Origin: an uncultured Lachnospiraceae bacterium
Lineage (GTDB): Bacteria; Bacillota; Clostridia; Lachnospirales; Lachnospiraceae
Reading direction: 5' to 3'
Assembly: GCA_910578345.1 (NCBI GenBank)
Contig: CAJTRA010000017.1
Span: 5,286-69,285, forward strand
DNA: 64,000 bases
Shown in pieces: positions 17,102-26,374 of this stretch. The position numbers and the translations under genes are program-made. Numbering within the stretch: the stretch's first letter is position 1; each line of letters starts with the position of its first letter. Under the pieces are notes generated by a model. The model was not told where the DNA came from. It saw only the letters and a list, made by a program, of their open reading frames with translations, and made no database searches.

Positions 17102-18163
17102 CTACTTTTCAGCTTCAATCACATGAATCTTCATCTCTCGACAATCTTTTTGCAAATTAAATCTATCTTTAATTCTTTCTGTCAGATAGACTTTTTGATC
17201 CTCTGTGACAAAAATCACGTCAAATATCTGTTCTTCCTGGTGCTCCTTCCAGTACGACACCGCATCTTCCAGCCCCATGACAAAAAGTGATGTGGACAAA
17301 GCATCGCACAGTCTGCCTTCTTTAGCAATGACGGTCACAGAGGCAAGACCGTTATTCACAGGGCAGCCCGTAGCCGGATCGATAATATGCCCGTAGCGCA
17401 CACCGTCTTCTCCAATAAAATATCGCTCGTAATTCCCCGAAGTCACGACGGAACGGTCAGAAATTTGAAGGGTCCCGAATATCCCTTCCCCGAAGGGACT
17501 CCTAAGCCCCAGCCTCCAGTCACTGCCATCGGGCTTTCCCCCGACCGCCTGGATATTGCCGCCGATATCCAGAAGGGCTGAAGTAATGCCTGCCTTCTCT
17601 ATCACCTGCACTGCCCTGTCGCCTGCGCTGCCCTTTCCGACAGCTCCCAGATCGAGCATCATTCCTTCTTCCAGGGTAATCTGATCTCCCGCCACCAGCA
17701 CCCGCTCATAGCCAACCCGTTCTAACAATCTGTCAATCTGCTCCAGAGAGGGAATCTGGTTCTCCTCCTTCGTGAATCCCCATGCCGTCAGCACAGGATA
17801 CAAGGTCGGCTCAAGCGCACCGTCTGTCTTCTCTGCCATTTCCAGTGCAAACTGGATTATCTGCGCCGTCTCTTCCTGTACCGTCACAGGCCGCCCTCCG
17901 CCATGATTGACCGCATAGATATCGCTGTCCTCATCGGTGACTGACCATAACGCTTCCAGACGTCCAATCTCCTCTTTCGCCTGCCGCAAAGCCGACTGCG
18001 CTTTTTTGGCATCTTCATCATATACCGTGAAGGTCATATAAGTATCCATGGCGAAAAAGGAACTGGAATACGCTTCTTCTCTCCCTTTTCTTCCGGCACA
18101 GGAAGTCAGTATCAAAGACAGACTAAGGATCCATACGCATAACCTTCTATTGATTGCTATCAC
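17102..18163 (-). CDS. apbE: FAD:protein FMN transferase (ApbE), lipoprotein
   Basis: 353 residues. The N-terminus is a lipoprotein signal with lipobox LTSC (Cys about 22), so it is tethered outside the membrane. The ApbE domain shows FFAMDTYMTFTVYD, DLGAVGKGSAGD, TSGNYERYF and GHIIDPATG, the FAD- and Mg-binding motifs. It attaches FMN covalently to threonine in target proteins such as Rnf or Nqr subunits or extracellular flavoproteins; no such target is in the window. Start GTG 18163 has GGAAG upstream. It is last in the leftward block with thrH. Confidence 0.93.
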   Translation of the reverse strand: MIAINRRLCVWILSLSLILTSCAGRKGREEAYSSSFFAMDTYMTFTVYDEDAKKAQSALRQAKEEIGRLEALWSVTDEDSDIYAVNHGGGRPVTVQEETAQIIQFALEMAEKTDGALEPTLYPVLTAWGFTKEENQIPSLEQIDRLLERVGYERVLVAGDQITLEEGMMLDLGAVGKGSAGDRAVQVIEKAGITSALLDIGGNIQAVGGKPDGSDWRLGLRSPFGEGIFGTLQISDRSVVTSGNYERYFIGEDGVRYGHIIDPATGCPVNNGLASVTVIAKEGRLCDALSTSLFVMGLEDAVSYWKEHQEEQIFDVIFVTEDQKVYLTERIKDRFNLQKDCREMKIHVIEAEK

Positions 18164-18206
18164 CTCTCATGTCTTCCTGCTTTCCGGGAATGTTTGGCCG
18201 CCTCTC

Positions 18207-18812
18207 TCATAACGCCCGACGGATGGCAGCCATCAGCTCTTCATAAGTCTCATAAGCCGCAAAATGCGGATTATCCCTGATAATCTGTTCCGTGCTCTTA
18301 AAGAGGAATCCCGCCTTGCTTGCCCGGATCATACCAAGATCATTATGGCTGTCACCCGCGGCGATCGTCTCAAACCCGATCGACTGCAGTGCTTTCACCG
18401 TAGAAAGCTTAGAATCTTCAATTCTCATCTTAAATCCTGTGATCTCGCCGTCCGGTGCAGTCTCAAGTGTATTACAGAAAATCGTAGGCCATCCTAATTT
18501 CTCCATCAGAGGACCTGCAAACTGCGTGAAGGTGTCGCTGATAATAATAACTTGTGTTATACTACGTAATTCATCCAGGAATTCCCTTGCCCCAGGAAAG
18601 GGATAGATCTTCGCGATCGTCTCCTGGATCTGCCTCAGTCCCAGACCATGCTCCTTCAATACTCCCAGCCGCCAGCGCATCAGCTTATCATAGTCCGGCT
18701 CTTCCCTGGTCGTCCTCTTTAATTCCGGAATCCCGCTTGCCTGTGCAAAAGCGATCCAGATCTCCGGCACCAGCACGCCCTCCAGATCAAGGCACACAAT
18801 ATTCATACTCAT
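18207..18812 (-). CDS. thrH: Phosphoserine phosphatase/homoserine phosphotransferase ThrH
   Basis: 201 residues, HAD superfamily. The first motif CLDLEGVLVPEIW is specific for ThrH, which dephosphorylates phosphoserine and can pass the phosphate to homoserine. Later motifs are IISDTF and GDSHNDLGM. It could serve serine synthesis for the glyA reaction or threonine synthesis with hom, both in this window. Start ATG 18812 was chosen because GGGAGG lies seven bases before it and the resulting length equals known ThrH; a longer frame to 18875 runs through non-conserved sequence. Confidence 0.9.
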   Translation of the reverse strand: MSMNIVCLDLEGVLVPEIWIAFAQASGIPELKRTTREEPDYDKLMRWRLGVLKEHGLGLRQIQETIAKIYPFPGAREFLDELRSITQVIIISDTFTQFAGPLMEKLGWPTIFCNTLETAPDGEITGFKMRIEDSKLSTVKALQSIGFETIAAGDSHNDLGMIRASKAGFLFKSTEQIIRDNPHFAAYETYEELMAAIRRAL

Positions 18813-18872
18813 AACCTGTCCTCCCATTGTTCTATCTTTTTGCCTGTCTATGACTCTTCCCACGCCAACCAA

Positions 18873-18896
18873 CATGTCACAGCTTTGCTGTGACTC
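18873..18896. repeat. Palindromic intercistronic repeat, copy 4
   Basis: GTCACAGC-TTT-GCTGTGAC, an eight-base-pair perfect stem. It is a shorter relative of copies 1-3, lying 61 bases upstream of thrH and after the deacetylase gene. Confidence 0.55.
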
Positions 18897-18954
18897 AAAT
18901 CACACGACAGGCAAACTTGTTCTTCGCACACTCTCGTCTTCAACTTCTTCTCTG

Positions 18955-19755
18955 TCAGGCGCGGCAATGTATTCTCTCCCCGGCAGACAGGCTGACTACC
19001 CTGTCCCCATCCCGCAGATACAGTGTAACCGCCGTCGGATTATAGGCAAGATCCCCTTCCACAGAGACTACAAGCGACCGCATCGCCGTCACATACTCAT
19101 AGATTTCCAGATTCGTGGCATACCACACGTCTTCCCACCCTTTTAGCCTCTCACAGATCCTTTCTATATGTTCCCATGCACCATCCCTGTCAAACTCATA
19201 ACTATGTCCCCAGATATATAGAAGAGACTGGCTGCGGTAGCCTGGCTGCTCTAAGAAGTCATCCAGCATCACATCCGTCACCTCGTCATGGTGACAGGTA
19301 GGGTGCCATCTCATGAAGTCCGCCGGCAGATTGAAATTCATCGTTGATTCCACACTGCGGCTGTAGACGATCCCTGCATCCCGCGCCGCCTGGATCAGTC
19401 TGTCATTGTATTCCCCGTAAGGGTAAGACATCCCCTGCACAATCCTGCCGCTGCACTTTTCCAGCGCACGCCTGTCCTCATAGACTTCCCGCATCGTCTG
19501 CGTCAATGACAACTGATTGAAAAAAGGATGGGTCACACCGTGACACGCCACCTCATGATTCTCATACAGCTTCTCCACTTCTTTGCTGTCAATAAAACCT
19601 GGCTGTCCTAACGTGCCGCTGTTGATATGAAAAGTCCCCTTCATTCCCTTTTCATTAAAAAGACCGACCAAACGTCTGTCATGGATCTGCGCATCGTCAT
19701 AACTAAATGTCAATGCCTTCCCTCTTCCTCCTGGAAACAAAAATTGTAGTGCCAT
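18955..19755 (-). CDS. Polysaccharide deacetylase-like protein (NodB fold), cytosolic
   Basis: 266 residues. NodB-type motifs: ALTFSYDDAQIHD (the two Asp metal/acid-base positions), ACHGVTHPFF (HxxxH metal site) and SYPYGEYND. The C-terminal 50 residues add a small beta extension. No signal peptide is present, unusual for cell-wall deacetylases, so it may act on a soluble sugar or amide. Start ATG 19755 follows GAGGAGGCAG and avoids overlap with holA, whose stop codon lies 16 bases upstream. It is co-directional with holA. Confidence 0.82.
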   Translation of the reverse strand: MALQFLFPGGRGKALTFSYDDAQIHDRRLVGLFNEKGMKGTFHINSGTLGQPGFIDSKEVEKLYENHEVACHGVTHPFFNQLSLTQTMREVYEDRRALEKCSGRIVQGMSYPYGEYNDRLIQAARDAGIVYSRSVESTMNFNLPADFMRWHPTCHHDEVTDVMLDDFLEQPGYRSQSLLYIWGHSYEFDRDGAWEHIERICERLKGWEDVWYATNLEIYEYVTAMRSLVVSVEGDLAYNPTAVTLYLRDGDRVVSLSAGERIHCRA

Positions 19756-19771
19756 CCTGCTGCCTCCTCTC

Positions 19772-20755
19772 CTACTTTGCTTCACTGTACTGTACGATCA
19801 ACAACTCCACACTCATAATATCGTTCATTCTTCCCGTCTTGACCCTCTCTTCCGCTTCCACACAGTCTGTCAGGGCCCTGCGCAGATCTTCCTCCTGAAA
19901 TCCGGATGCCTGCGACACATATTTTCTGGCGATGAACCCGGCCAATCCCACTTTCGCACCGATGGTATTGGTATCATACCCTTTCTTTTTCAACTCCTTT
20001 ACCTGCAGGAGAAGATTAAACTGCCTGGCGATCAGAAAGAGGATCCGCATCGGCGGTTCCTTCAGCGTCAGAAGATCATAATATAGATGCAGCGCCTCCC
20101 TCTGCCGCTTCTGCGCCACGGCGCTTATCATATCGAAGATCTGACTGCTCACCTGTCTGGTGCAGACCGTCTCGATGTCCTGTGCCGTGATCACATCCCG
20201 TTCCATACAATAACAGAAGAGCTTCTCTAATTCTCCTCTGATATTCTCCATATTCGGTCCGGTCTTATCCAGGAAAAGATTCAGATCACGCTCTGTGATC
20301 TTCTTGTTCTCTTTCTTTAGAAAGCCGAGAATCCAGCGCTTCAGCACCGCTTCCTCCTGCGCCTTAAACTCAATGGCACGCCCCTTCGCCGTAGCCGCCT
20401 TGTACAGTTTGCTGCGCTTATCCACCGACTCCTCCACAAACACGAAGAAAGCCGTCTCGGCCGGACTCTGCAGATAAAGCGCCAATTCTTCCCCGCCGCG
20501 GGCAAAAAGGCCGCTGTTTTCCAGCATCAGCACACGGCGCTCTGCGAAAAAGGGCATCGTCTCAGCCAAGTCAATCACTTCCCCAGGTGAAATGTGCTTC
20601 CCCTCGAAATAGTGAAAGTTCATCGCATCCCGGTCTCCTAACAGCGCCTTTTTCACTCTGTCCTTGTACTGGCTGCGCAGATATGTCTCTTCCCCGTACA
20701 GAATATATACCTGCTTCAACTGTCCTGTCTTGATCTCTTCTGCTAATTTCTGCAT
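19772..20755 (-). CDS. holA: DNA polymerase III delta subunit
   Basis: 327 residues, the delta subunit of the clamp loader that opens the sliding clamp. The N-terminal part reads QVYILYGEETYLRSQYKD, followed by FEGKHISPGEVIDLAETMPF and VLMLENSGLF, typical of HolA. A helical C-terminal collar region follows. In many clostridia holA lies close to comEC; here comEC lies 2.3 kb away with two genes between. Start ATG 20755 follows AAGGA, and the gap to the preceding regulator gene is 12 bases, so they are very likely cotranscribed. Confidence 0.92.
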   Translation of the reverse strand: MQKLAEEIKTGQLKQVYILYGEETYLRSQYKDRVKKALLGDRDAMNFHYFEGKHISPGEVIDLAETMPFFAERRVLMLENSGLFARGGEELALYLQSPAETAFFVFVEESVDKRSKLYKAATAKGRAIEFKAQEEAVLKRWILGFLKKENKKITERDLNLFLDKTGPNMENIRGELEKLFCYCMERDVITAQDIETVCTRQVSSQIFDMISAVAQKRQREALHLYYDLLTLKEPPMRILFLIARQFNLLLQVKELKKKGYDTNTIGAKVGLAGFIARKYVSQASGFQEEDLRRALTDCVEAEERVKTGRMNDIMSVELLIVQYSEAK

Positions 20756-20767
20756 AAACCAGTTCCT

Positions 20768-21844
20768 TTAACCTGCTTTTCCGTCCATATCAATCTTATT
20801 GCGCAGATCCTGCATCTGATGATCCAGCATCTCTATGGAATCTGCGCAGACTTTGAGCTGTGTCACAATCTCTTCCGCGTTGTTCACATCTTTCTTGTAT
20901 TTCAGCTTATGTTCCAGACTCGCCCAGAAATCCATGGCAATCGTGCGAAACTGCACTTCCGCTTTCATATACTTCTTCTCATTTGACAGAAAGATCGGCA
21001 CGCTTAAGATAAGGTGCAGACTCCTGTAGCCGTTGTCCTTCGGATTCTGTATGTAATCCTTTTTGCGGAGAAGAAGGATGTCGTCCTGCCGGATCACCAG
21101 GTCCGCCAGACGATAGATATCATCCGGAAAAGAGCAGATGACGCGCAGACCCGCCACATCTGTCAGATGCTCTCTGATATTCTCCACCGTGATCGGATAT
21201 CCCTTCCGCTCCAGTTTCTCATAGATGCTCTCCGGGGATTTCAGGCGGCTTTTGATAGACTCAAAAGGATTGCGCTTGTATTCCCTGGAAAATTCTTCAT
21301 TCAACACCTTAAGCCGCGTCTCGATCTCCATGATAGCAAACCGGTATTCCATCATCAGGCGGTTGAAAGGTTCCGCCTCCTTCAGCTTCTCGGCCTGGAT
21401 GCGGATAATCCGGTCCTGCTGCCGCAGAGTCTGTCTCTGCACCTCCACCTGCTCTTCCAGACTGTTCTTATACGCAAACAAATCGATCGTATTCTTGACC
21501 CTGTTCTTGACGATCGAACCGTCAAAAGGCTTATGGATAAAATCAGAGACTCCAATCTCCAGGCACCTGCTCTCAACTTCCGCCGCGTTCTCGCCGCTGA
21601 TCACAAGCACCGGAATCTGCTCTAACCATCCATTGCCTTTCATGGCGTCGATCACTGCATAGCCGTCCATCTCCGGCATCTGCAGATCCAGGAGAACCGC
21701 CGACAGCTCCGCCTTGTACTCCAACAATTTGCGAAGCGCCTGGTGGCCGTTCTCCGCCATCTCTATCTCGTAACTTTCCTCCAGCATTTCCCGCAGCAGC
21801 TCGCGGTTCACTGTTGCGTCATCCACTACCAGTATCTTCTGCAT
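20768..21844 (-). CDS. Response regulator fused to (p)ppGpp synthetase domain
   Basis: 358 residues. Residues 1-120 form a receiver domain with acidic pair VVDD (8-9), phosphoacceptor Asp53 in LLDLQMP and Lys105 in HKPFD. Residues about 125-160 are a coiled coil. Residues about 160-320 form a RelA/SpoT-type synthetase: IKSRLKSPES, LTDVAGLRVICSF, DNGYRSLHL and AEVQFRT with its conserved Glu296 and Gln298. There is no HD hydrolase domain. The plan implies alarmone synthesis switched by phosphorylation. No partner kinase gene is adjacent. Start ATG 21844 follows GGGGAATACGGAA; a frame to 21901 has no better site. Confidence 0.9.
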   Translation of the reverse strand: MQKILVVDDATVNRELLREMLEESYEIEMAENGHQALRKLLEYKAELSAVLLDLQMPEMDGYAVIDAMKGNGWLEQIPVLVISGENAAEVESRCLEIGVSDFIHKPFDGSIVKNRVKNTIDLFAYKNSLEEQVEVQRQTLRQQDRIIRIQAEKLKEAEPFNRLMMEYRFAIMEIETRLKVLNEEFSREYKRNPFESIKSRLKSPESIYEKLERKGYPITVENIREHLTDVAGLRVICSFPDDIYRLADLVIRQDDILLLRKKDYIQNPKDNGYRSLHLILSVPIFLSNEKKYMKAEVQFRTIAMDFWASLEHKLKYKKDVNNAEEIVTQLKVCADSIEMLDHQMQDLRNKIDMDGKAG

Positions 21845-21972
21845 TTCCGTATTCCCCTGGGGGCTTCCATACCCCAATATCAATTTGTGAAATCTATGCA
21901 CAACGCCTTGCAGTATCTATTTCTCTTGAGAACCGTTGGAAAACGCGTCCGGTTTCACATACCCTTAAGCCT

Positions 21973-22896
21973 CTAACGCGTGACAGACGCCGCCATCCGG
22001 TGATACGTATGTCTGACGCCGCGTATCGCGACTGAATATGCCTGAATGTTCTCCGGCAGCGCCATCCCTGTATAACCTGTATCGCCCAGATGATGTATAT
22101 CCGTCCCCGTCATCTTGCACAACAGCGCGATCTGACGGATCGTGGCCGTATCCGTTCCCTCCTGGGAAGTGCCTATGGCCGTGATCGTCAGGGCGCCCAA
22201 TCCATGCGCGAAGCTCACAAGTTCTCTCACATACTCCATCGTAATCCCCGGAACCGTTCCCGGTGCGGGGAAGAGCAGAATGTCCGCGCCCGCTTCCCGG
22301 AACCGTCTGACATCCTCCTTCGTTATGATATGCTCCGCCGCCTCCGAGAGAACGCCTGCCGCGTGCATCTTGCCTGCCGCCAGAATGACCCGGTCTCCCA
22401 GATTCTCCCGGTACATCCGAAGAGTCGCCTCGATTGCCTCATTGCTGACTCCCATACCTGGGTTTCCTGTCAAGAGGATCATATCCACTCCCATCTCACA
22501 GGCCCTCTGTGCATTTTCCAGTGTCGCTCTTCTTCCGTCCGACATCTGCCAGAGCGGCGAGGTTTCCGCTTCTTCCAAATCCTCTACCGGTTCCAGATTG
22601 ATCCCCACGGGCCGTCCGGTCAGTTTCTTGATCAGACGCACGGCGTCTTCCGGCTTTCCTGCCGGCAGCCCCTGTATCTCAGGCTTCTTCACGTCGAACA
22701 TATTTAAGAGCAGGAAATCGGCCCCCATAGCCGATACAAACTCTGCGTTTGTCACATCCCCCAGCATGGGACGCACTGTACCGATTGTCTCACAGAGTAT
22801 GACGCGTCCTTCACTCTTTCCGATCGACGTAAGCAAGTCTTCTTTCGAAAATCCTGCAAAATCCGATGCATAACAATCTAAGATTCTCTTTGCCAT
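21973..22896 (-). CDS. Uncharacterised TIM-barrel-like protein
   Basis: 307 residues, soluble. Repeating beta-alpha units (GADFLLLNMFDV, RPVGINLEPVED, GVDMILLTGNPGMGVS, RVILAAGKMH, GADILLFPAPGTVPG, ALTITAIGTSQEGTD) strongly suggest a TIM barrel of the phosphoenolpyruvate mutase/BtpA-like kind. Similar clostridial proteins are often labelled HAD-like hydrolase, but I see no HAD motif. Start ATG 22896 has a strong AAGGAAGGAG upstream. It has its own candidate promoter at 23063-23091. Function unknown. Confidence 0.7.
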   Translation of the reverse strand: MAKRILDCYASDFAGFSKEDLLTSIGKSEGRVILCETIGTVRPMLGDVTNAEFVSAMGADFLLLNMFDVKKPEIQGLPAGKPEDAVRLIKKLTGRPVGINLEPVEDLEEAETSPLWQMSDGRRATLENAQRACEMGVDMILLTGNPGMGVSNEAIEATLRMYRENLGDRVILAAGKMHAAGVLSEAAEHIITKEDVRRFREAGADILLFPAPGTVPGITMEYVRELVSFAHGLGALTITAIGTSQEGTDTATIRQIALLCKMTGTDIHHLGDTGYTGMALPENIQAYSVAIRGVRHTYHRMAASVTR

Positions 22897-23062
22897 ATGA
22901 TCTGTTCTCCTTCCTTTTCCCTATTATCTGTGACAGATCTTAAGAATATACGATGTCCATGAGCGGAATTTCAAAACATTCCTTTCCGGTCCGGGGCTCT
23001 AAGCCGCCCCATCCAGATCGTCCGGATCGGATCAAAAGGATTTCCTGCGCAATGTCTATTTT

Positions 23063-23091
23063 ATTATACAACAGTCCGGAACAATCGAAAA
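23063..23091 (-). promoter_or_regulatory. Candidate promoter of the TIM-barrel gene
   Basis: On the minus strand, TTTTCG and consensus TATAAT are separated by 17 bases, right after the comEC stop codon. Confidence 0.4.
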
Positions 23092-23100
23092 GCCTGTATT

Positions 23101-25401
23101 TTACTCCACATCCCCGTACAGATACTCTTCCACTGTCACCCGGTCTTTACGCACTCTCACCGTCACCGCCCCGCTGTGCTGCGTCCGGTAGATCATACAT
23201 TCCTGTTTCTCCAGGCGTTCCAGCAATTCCACATGGGGATGCCCATAACGATTGTCCCTGCCGGAGGAAATCAGTGCGATCTTTGGCGCCGTCTCCCGGA
23301 GAAACGCCGTGCCGGTCGAATTCTTAGACCCATGATGCGCCACCTTGAGCAGTGTGATATCCTGCAAAGCGCCCTCCCGTCTAATGATCTCCTCCACTCT
23401 TCTTTCCCCCGCATCTTCCAGATCGCCTGTAAAAAGCGCCGTGAAATCGCCATATGACAGATGCAGCACGGTAGAATAGGCATTGATTTCTTCTGTGTCC
23501 CATCCTTTCTCCGGATGCAGACAGGTTAACATAACATTCCCGCACTGCAGGCGGTCGCCAAAGCCGAGATACCGTACCGGCACGCCGGCCTGTCCTGCCA
23601 GCCTCTCCAGTTCATGATACGCTTCCTGTCTTCCCCTCTCTCCCACATCCGGCAGGTATAAGGCGTCGATCGCGAACCGGCCTGTACGGGCCGTCTCCTC
23701 CAGCAGATCACAGACGCCGTTTATATGGTCACTGTCCGGATGGGTAATGACGACTGCGTCCAGATGTGATACCCCTTCGTATTTCAGAAACGGCATGATC
23801 TGGTACTTCGCCACTTCTTTTTTATCCGAACTGCCGCCGTCGATCAGCATACGGATACCGCTTTCTTCTGAAAGATAAATACAGTCGCCCTGTCCCACAT
23901 CTACCATGGTGATCTGCAGGCCGCCAGGCATCCTGACTCCGAAGACAAACAGCGCACACAACATCCCCTGCCAGAAGAGAAGCTTCGGCAGTCTGTCATT
24001 TCGCACGACAAGCACAAAGAGAATTCCGAAGAAAAGGAGGATCTGCCATAGCGCAGGATGGCCCGCCGACCAGATATGACCCGGCATTCGCGCACAGACC
24101 AGACAGCATTTCTCATAAAACCACAGCAGCAGATGCACCGGATAGGCCGTAAGCTCCCCCAGAGAAAGAATACAGGCCGCAGCCCCAAGGCTGGCCAGGC
24201 CGCCTAACAGCACGAATGCCATACAGGGAATCACCACCAGATTTAAAAGCACAGAATAGGGCGGGAACTCATAATAAAACCCCAGATAGACCGGCAGTGT
24301 AGCGACAGAGACGACCACACCTGACAAAAAAGCCTTCTCCATCCTGCTGTCGCCAAAGAAATTCCGCTGCGCCGCCGGAAGCAGAATCCCGATCCCGCAG
24401 ACAGCGCCGAAAGAAAACAAAAAACCGCTGTGCTGCAGATAGAGTGGCTGCTGCAAGAGAATGACAAGCGCCGCGAGAGTCGTCGCCGTCAACAGATCAT
24501 AAGTCCTTCCGATCATCTCCGCGAGCAGGTGCATGACGAACATGACATAAGCCCTCAGTATGGAAGTGCCCATGCCTGTCATCGTTCCATAACAGTACAT
24601 CAAGGCGATAGTTAATATTATGTCAACCACTCGCGGCATCCTGACGAAGCGAAAGAATTTATGGCATCCCATCCCGATCATAGACAGATGCAGCCCGCTG
24701 ATCGCCAGTATATGTATGATACCGTTCATCTGGTACAGCTCTTTTAACTGCGTATCCAGCATTCCCTTTTCCCCCAGAAGCATCGCCTTCATGACAGAGG
24801 CGTCCTGCTCCTCGTAGCAGACGTCCAACAGCAGAGAAAGATACTCCCGGATCCGGTACATGGTCTCCTGAAAAGCGCTGTATGCGGCGCTTCCCATAAG
24901 CAGCCTGCCATCCATCATCCTGCCCTGTCTTCCCAGAATGGCATAATACTGTGCCGCATCGAACTCTCCCGGATTCGTGGCATGAGTGAAAGCCCGGTAG
25001 CTTCCCTGTATCATCACAAGGCCGCCCATTTCGGGAAGTTCTTCTTCCTTCATATAGCAGAGAATGCCCTCTATCCCCACCGCTTCGTCTCTGCATAGCT
25101 TCGTCTTATTCTTTTTCCAAAATTTCAACAACTCACGCTTTGGAATAGGCTCAGAATCTGATAAGAATTGTTCCAGAACTGCAACTTGACTTTGTTTTAG
25201 AATCACTGCATCGGATAACGATATGACAGCTGTTTTGGTATTCCGGGATAAACGGTATTCTTTCCAGTCCACATACCCGGCGGCGACGATCTGCTCTTTG
25301 TCCAGCGCATCACAGACCGCCGCCTTGTCCGTCCAGCCATAGATGATAAGCCAGACCGCCGCCACATACACCAATCCGAGCAGGCATAGTGGTCTTCTCA
25401 A
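23101..25401 (-). CDS. comEC: DNA internalisation competence protein ComEC/Rec2
   Basis: 766 residues, membrane protein for uptake of single-stranded DNA. The N-terminal soluble domain (about 30-215) is followed by the Competence helices (MNGIIHILAISGLHLSMIGM and the polytopic stretch to about 500). The C-terminal metallo-beta-lactamase domain has ITHPDSDHING, LFTGDLE and VAHHGSKNS, a likely nuclease. Full length with all three parts. The start is TTG 25401, supported by AAGGGAG seven bases upstream. It lies directly after the GerM lipoprotein gene in a leftward block that also holds comEA. Confidence 0.94.
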   Translation of the reverse strand: MRRPLCLLGLVYVAAVWLIIYGWTDKAAVCDALDKEQIVAAGYVDWKEYRLSRNTKTAVISLSDAVILKQSQVAVLEQFLSDSEPIPKRELLKFWKKNKTKLCRDEAVGIEGILCYMKEEELPEMGGLVMIQGSYRAFTHATNPGEFDAAQYYAILGRQGRMMDGRLLMGSAAYSAFQETMYRIREYLSLLLDVCYEEQDASVMKAMLLGEKGMLDTQLKELYQMNGIIHILAISGLHLSMIGMGCHKFFRFVRMPRVVDIILTIALMYCYGTMTGMGTSILRAYVMFVMHLLAEMIGRTYDLLTATTLAALVILLQQPLYLQHSGFLFSFGAVCGIGILLPAAQRNFFGDSRMEKAFLSGVVVSVATLPVYLGFYYEFPPYSVLLNLVVIPCMAFVLLGGLASLGAAACILSLGELTAYPVHLLLWFYEKCCLVCARMPGHIWSAGHPALWQILLFFGILFVLVVRNDRLPKLLFWQGMLCALFVFGVRMPGGLQITMVDVGQGDCIYLSEESGIRMLIDGGSSDKKEVAKYQIMPFLKYEGVSHLDAVVITHPDSDHINGVCDLLEETARTGRFAIDALYLPDVGERGRQEAYHELERLAGQAGVPVRYLGFGDRLQCGNVMLTCLHPEKGWDTEEINAYSTVLHLSYGDFTALFTGDLEDAGERRVEEIIRREGALQDITLLKVAHHGSKNSTGTAFLRETAPKIALISSGRDNRYGHPHVELLERLEKQECMIYRTQHSGAVTVRVRKDRVTVEEYLYGDVE

Positions 25402-25420
25402 TAAAACTCTCCCTTCTGTA

Positions 25421-26353
25421 TCACGGCGTGACTAACAGATCCAGATTCCGCTCGAACAGATCGCTTAAATTAAATTTCTCCCGGTAGATCATGTTCGTCT
25501 CACCGCCGATCGATATCTGCACCTTATTCACATTAGACAGCTCCACCAAAGAATTCGTGATGGAATAGATCGTCACCTCCGCGCTCGCGGTGCTGGGCTG
25601 ATTCAAAAAGTTGTCTCCGAAGTTTACATAACATGTGCCATCTTTCACCGATACACTTGTAATCTTCGTAGACGGATCAATCGTTGGATAGGCCCCCTCC
25701 ATCTGCGGACCCTTCACGATCTGTTCCACCACCAGCTTCTCTAAGGAAATATTGCTATTGTATACCACATTCCTGCGGTTCTCTTCCACCAGTTTCGTAC
25801 CGTCCTCGTTGGCAAAATACAGCTTGAGATTTACCTTCTCATAGGCATTGATCTCATCCCCCGCATTCTCGATGAACGTATCTGCGGACATCGTGCCAAT
25901 CGCCATACCGCTGCTGTCTGCCAGCATTTCTCCCTGCACCGTGAAGGAGACATAACTGATCTCAGGAATCTGCGTCACTGTCCTGACGATTGCCGCCCTG
26001 GTCAGCACTTCCCTCGTCGTCTCCATCGTCTTGTACTGCTCGTCGAAATTCATTGTCAACTGTCCGTTATCCAGCGTATATCCAAGCAGCGTAAAACTGC
26101 CCGCAAGCGGAGGCTTATATTCCAACTTAGGCGGCACTGCCTTAAGCTGCTCCAACAATTCCCCGAGCAGCTTCTCAGGATCTGTCGTCTCGCTGCTATA
26201 CTCCCCTGAAAGCGTATTTGTCTCCTCGTTGTTTACATAATATATCTTATAGACTTTTCCATTCTCGACGGCTTCTTCCCTTCCACATGCCGCGCATAAC
26301 AGCGTCAGCAGAAAGATCAGCGCTGCCGTCAACCCTTTCCATTTCACACCCAT
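25421..26353 (-). CDS. Lipoprotein with two GerM domains
   Basis: 310 residues. Signal with lipobox LCAAC (Cys about 23) places it on the outer face of the membrane. Two GerM repeats can be seen: about residues 35-165 (KVYKIYYVNNEE ... ISYVSFTVQGE) and 175-300 (VNLKLYFANEDGTKLVEENR ... VNKVQISIGGE). GerM domains occur in spore proteins and in LpqB. It follows the histidine kinase gene by 21 bases. The order regulator, kinase, GerM lipoprotein is that of MtrA-MtrB-LpqB in actinobacteria. The ribosome binding site is weak. Confidence 0.87.
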   Translation of the reverse strand: MGVKWKGLTAALIFLLTLLCAACGREEAVENGKVYKIYYVNNEETNTLSGEYSSETTDPEKLLGELLEQLKAVPPKLEYKPPLAGSFTLLGYTLDNGQLTMNFDEQYKTMETTREVLTRAAIVRTVTQIPEISYVSFTVQGEMLADSSGMAIGTMSADTFIENAGDEINAYEKVNLKLYFANEDGTKLVEENRRNVVYNSNISLEKLVVEQIVKGPQMEGAYPTIDPSTKITSVSVKDGTCYVNFGDNFLNQPSTASAEVTIYSITNSLVELSNVNKVQISIGGETNMIYREKFNLSDLFERNLDLLVTP

Positions 26354-26374
26354 TCAACGCTCTTTTCTATCTTC

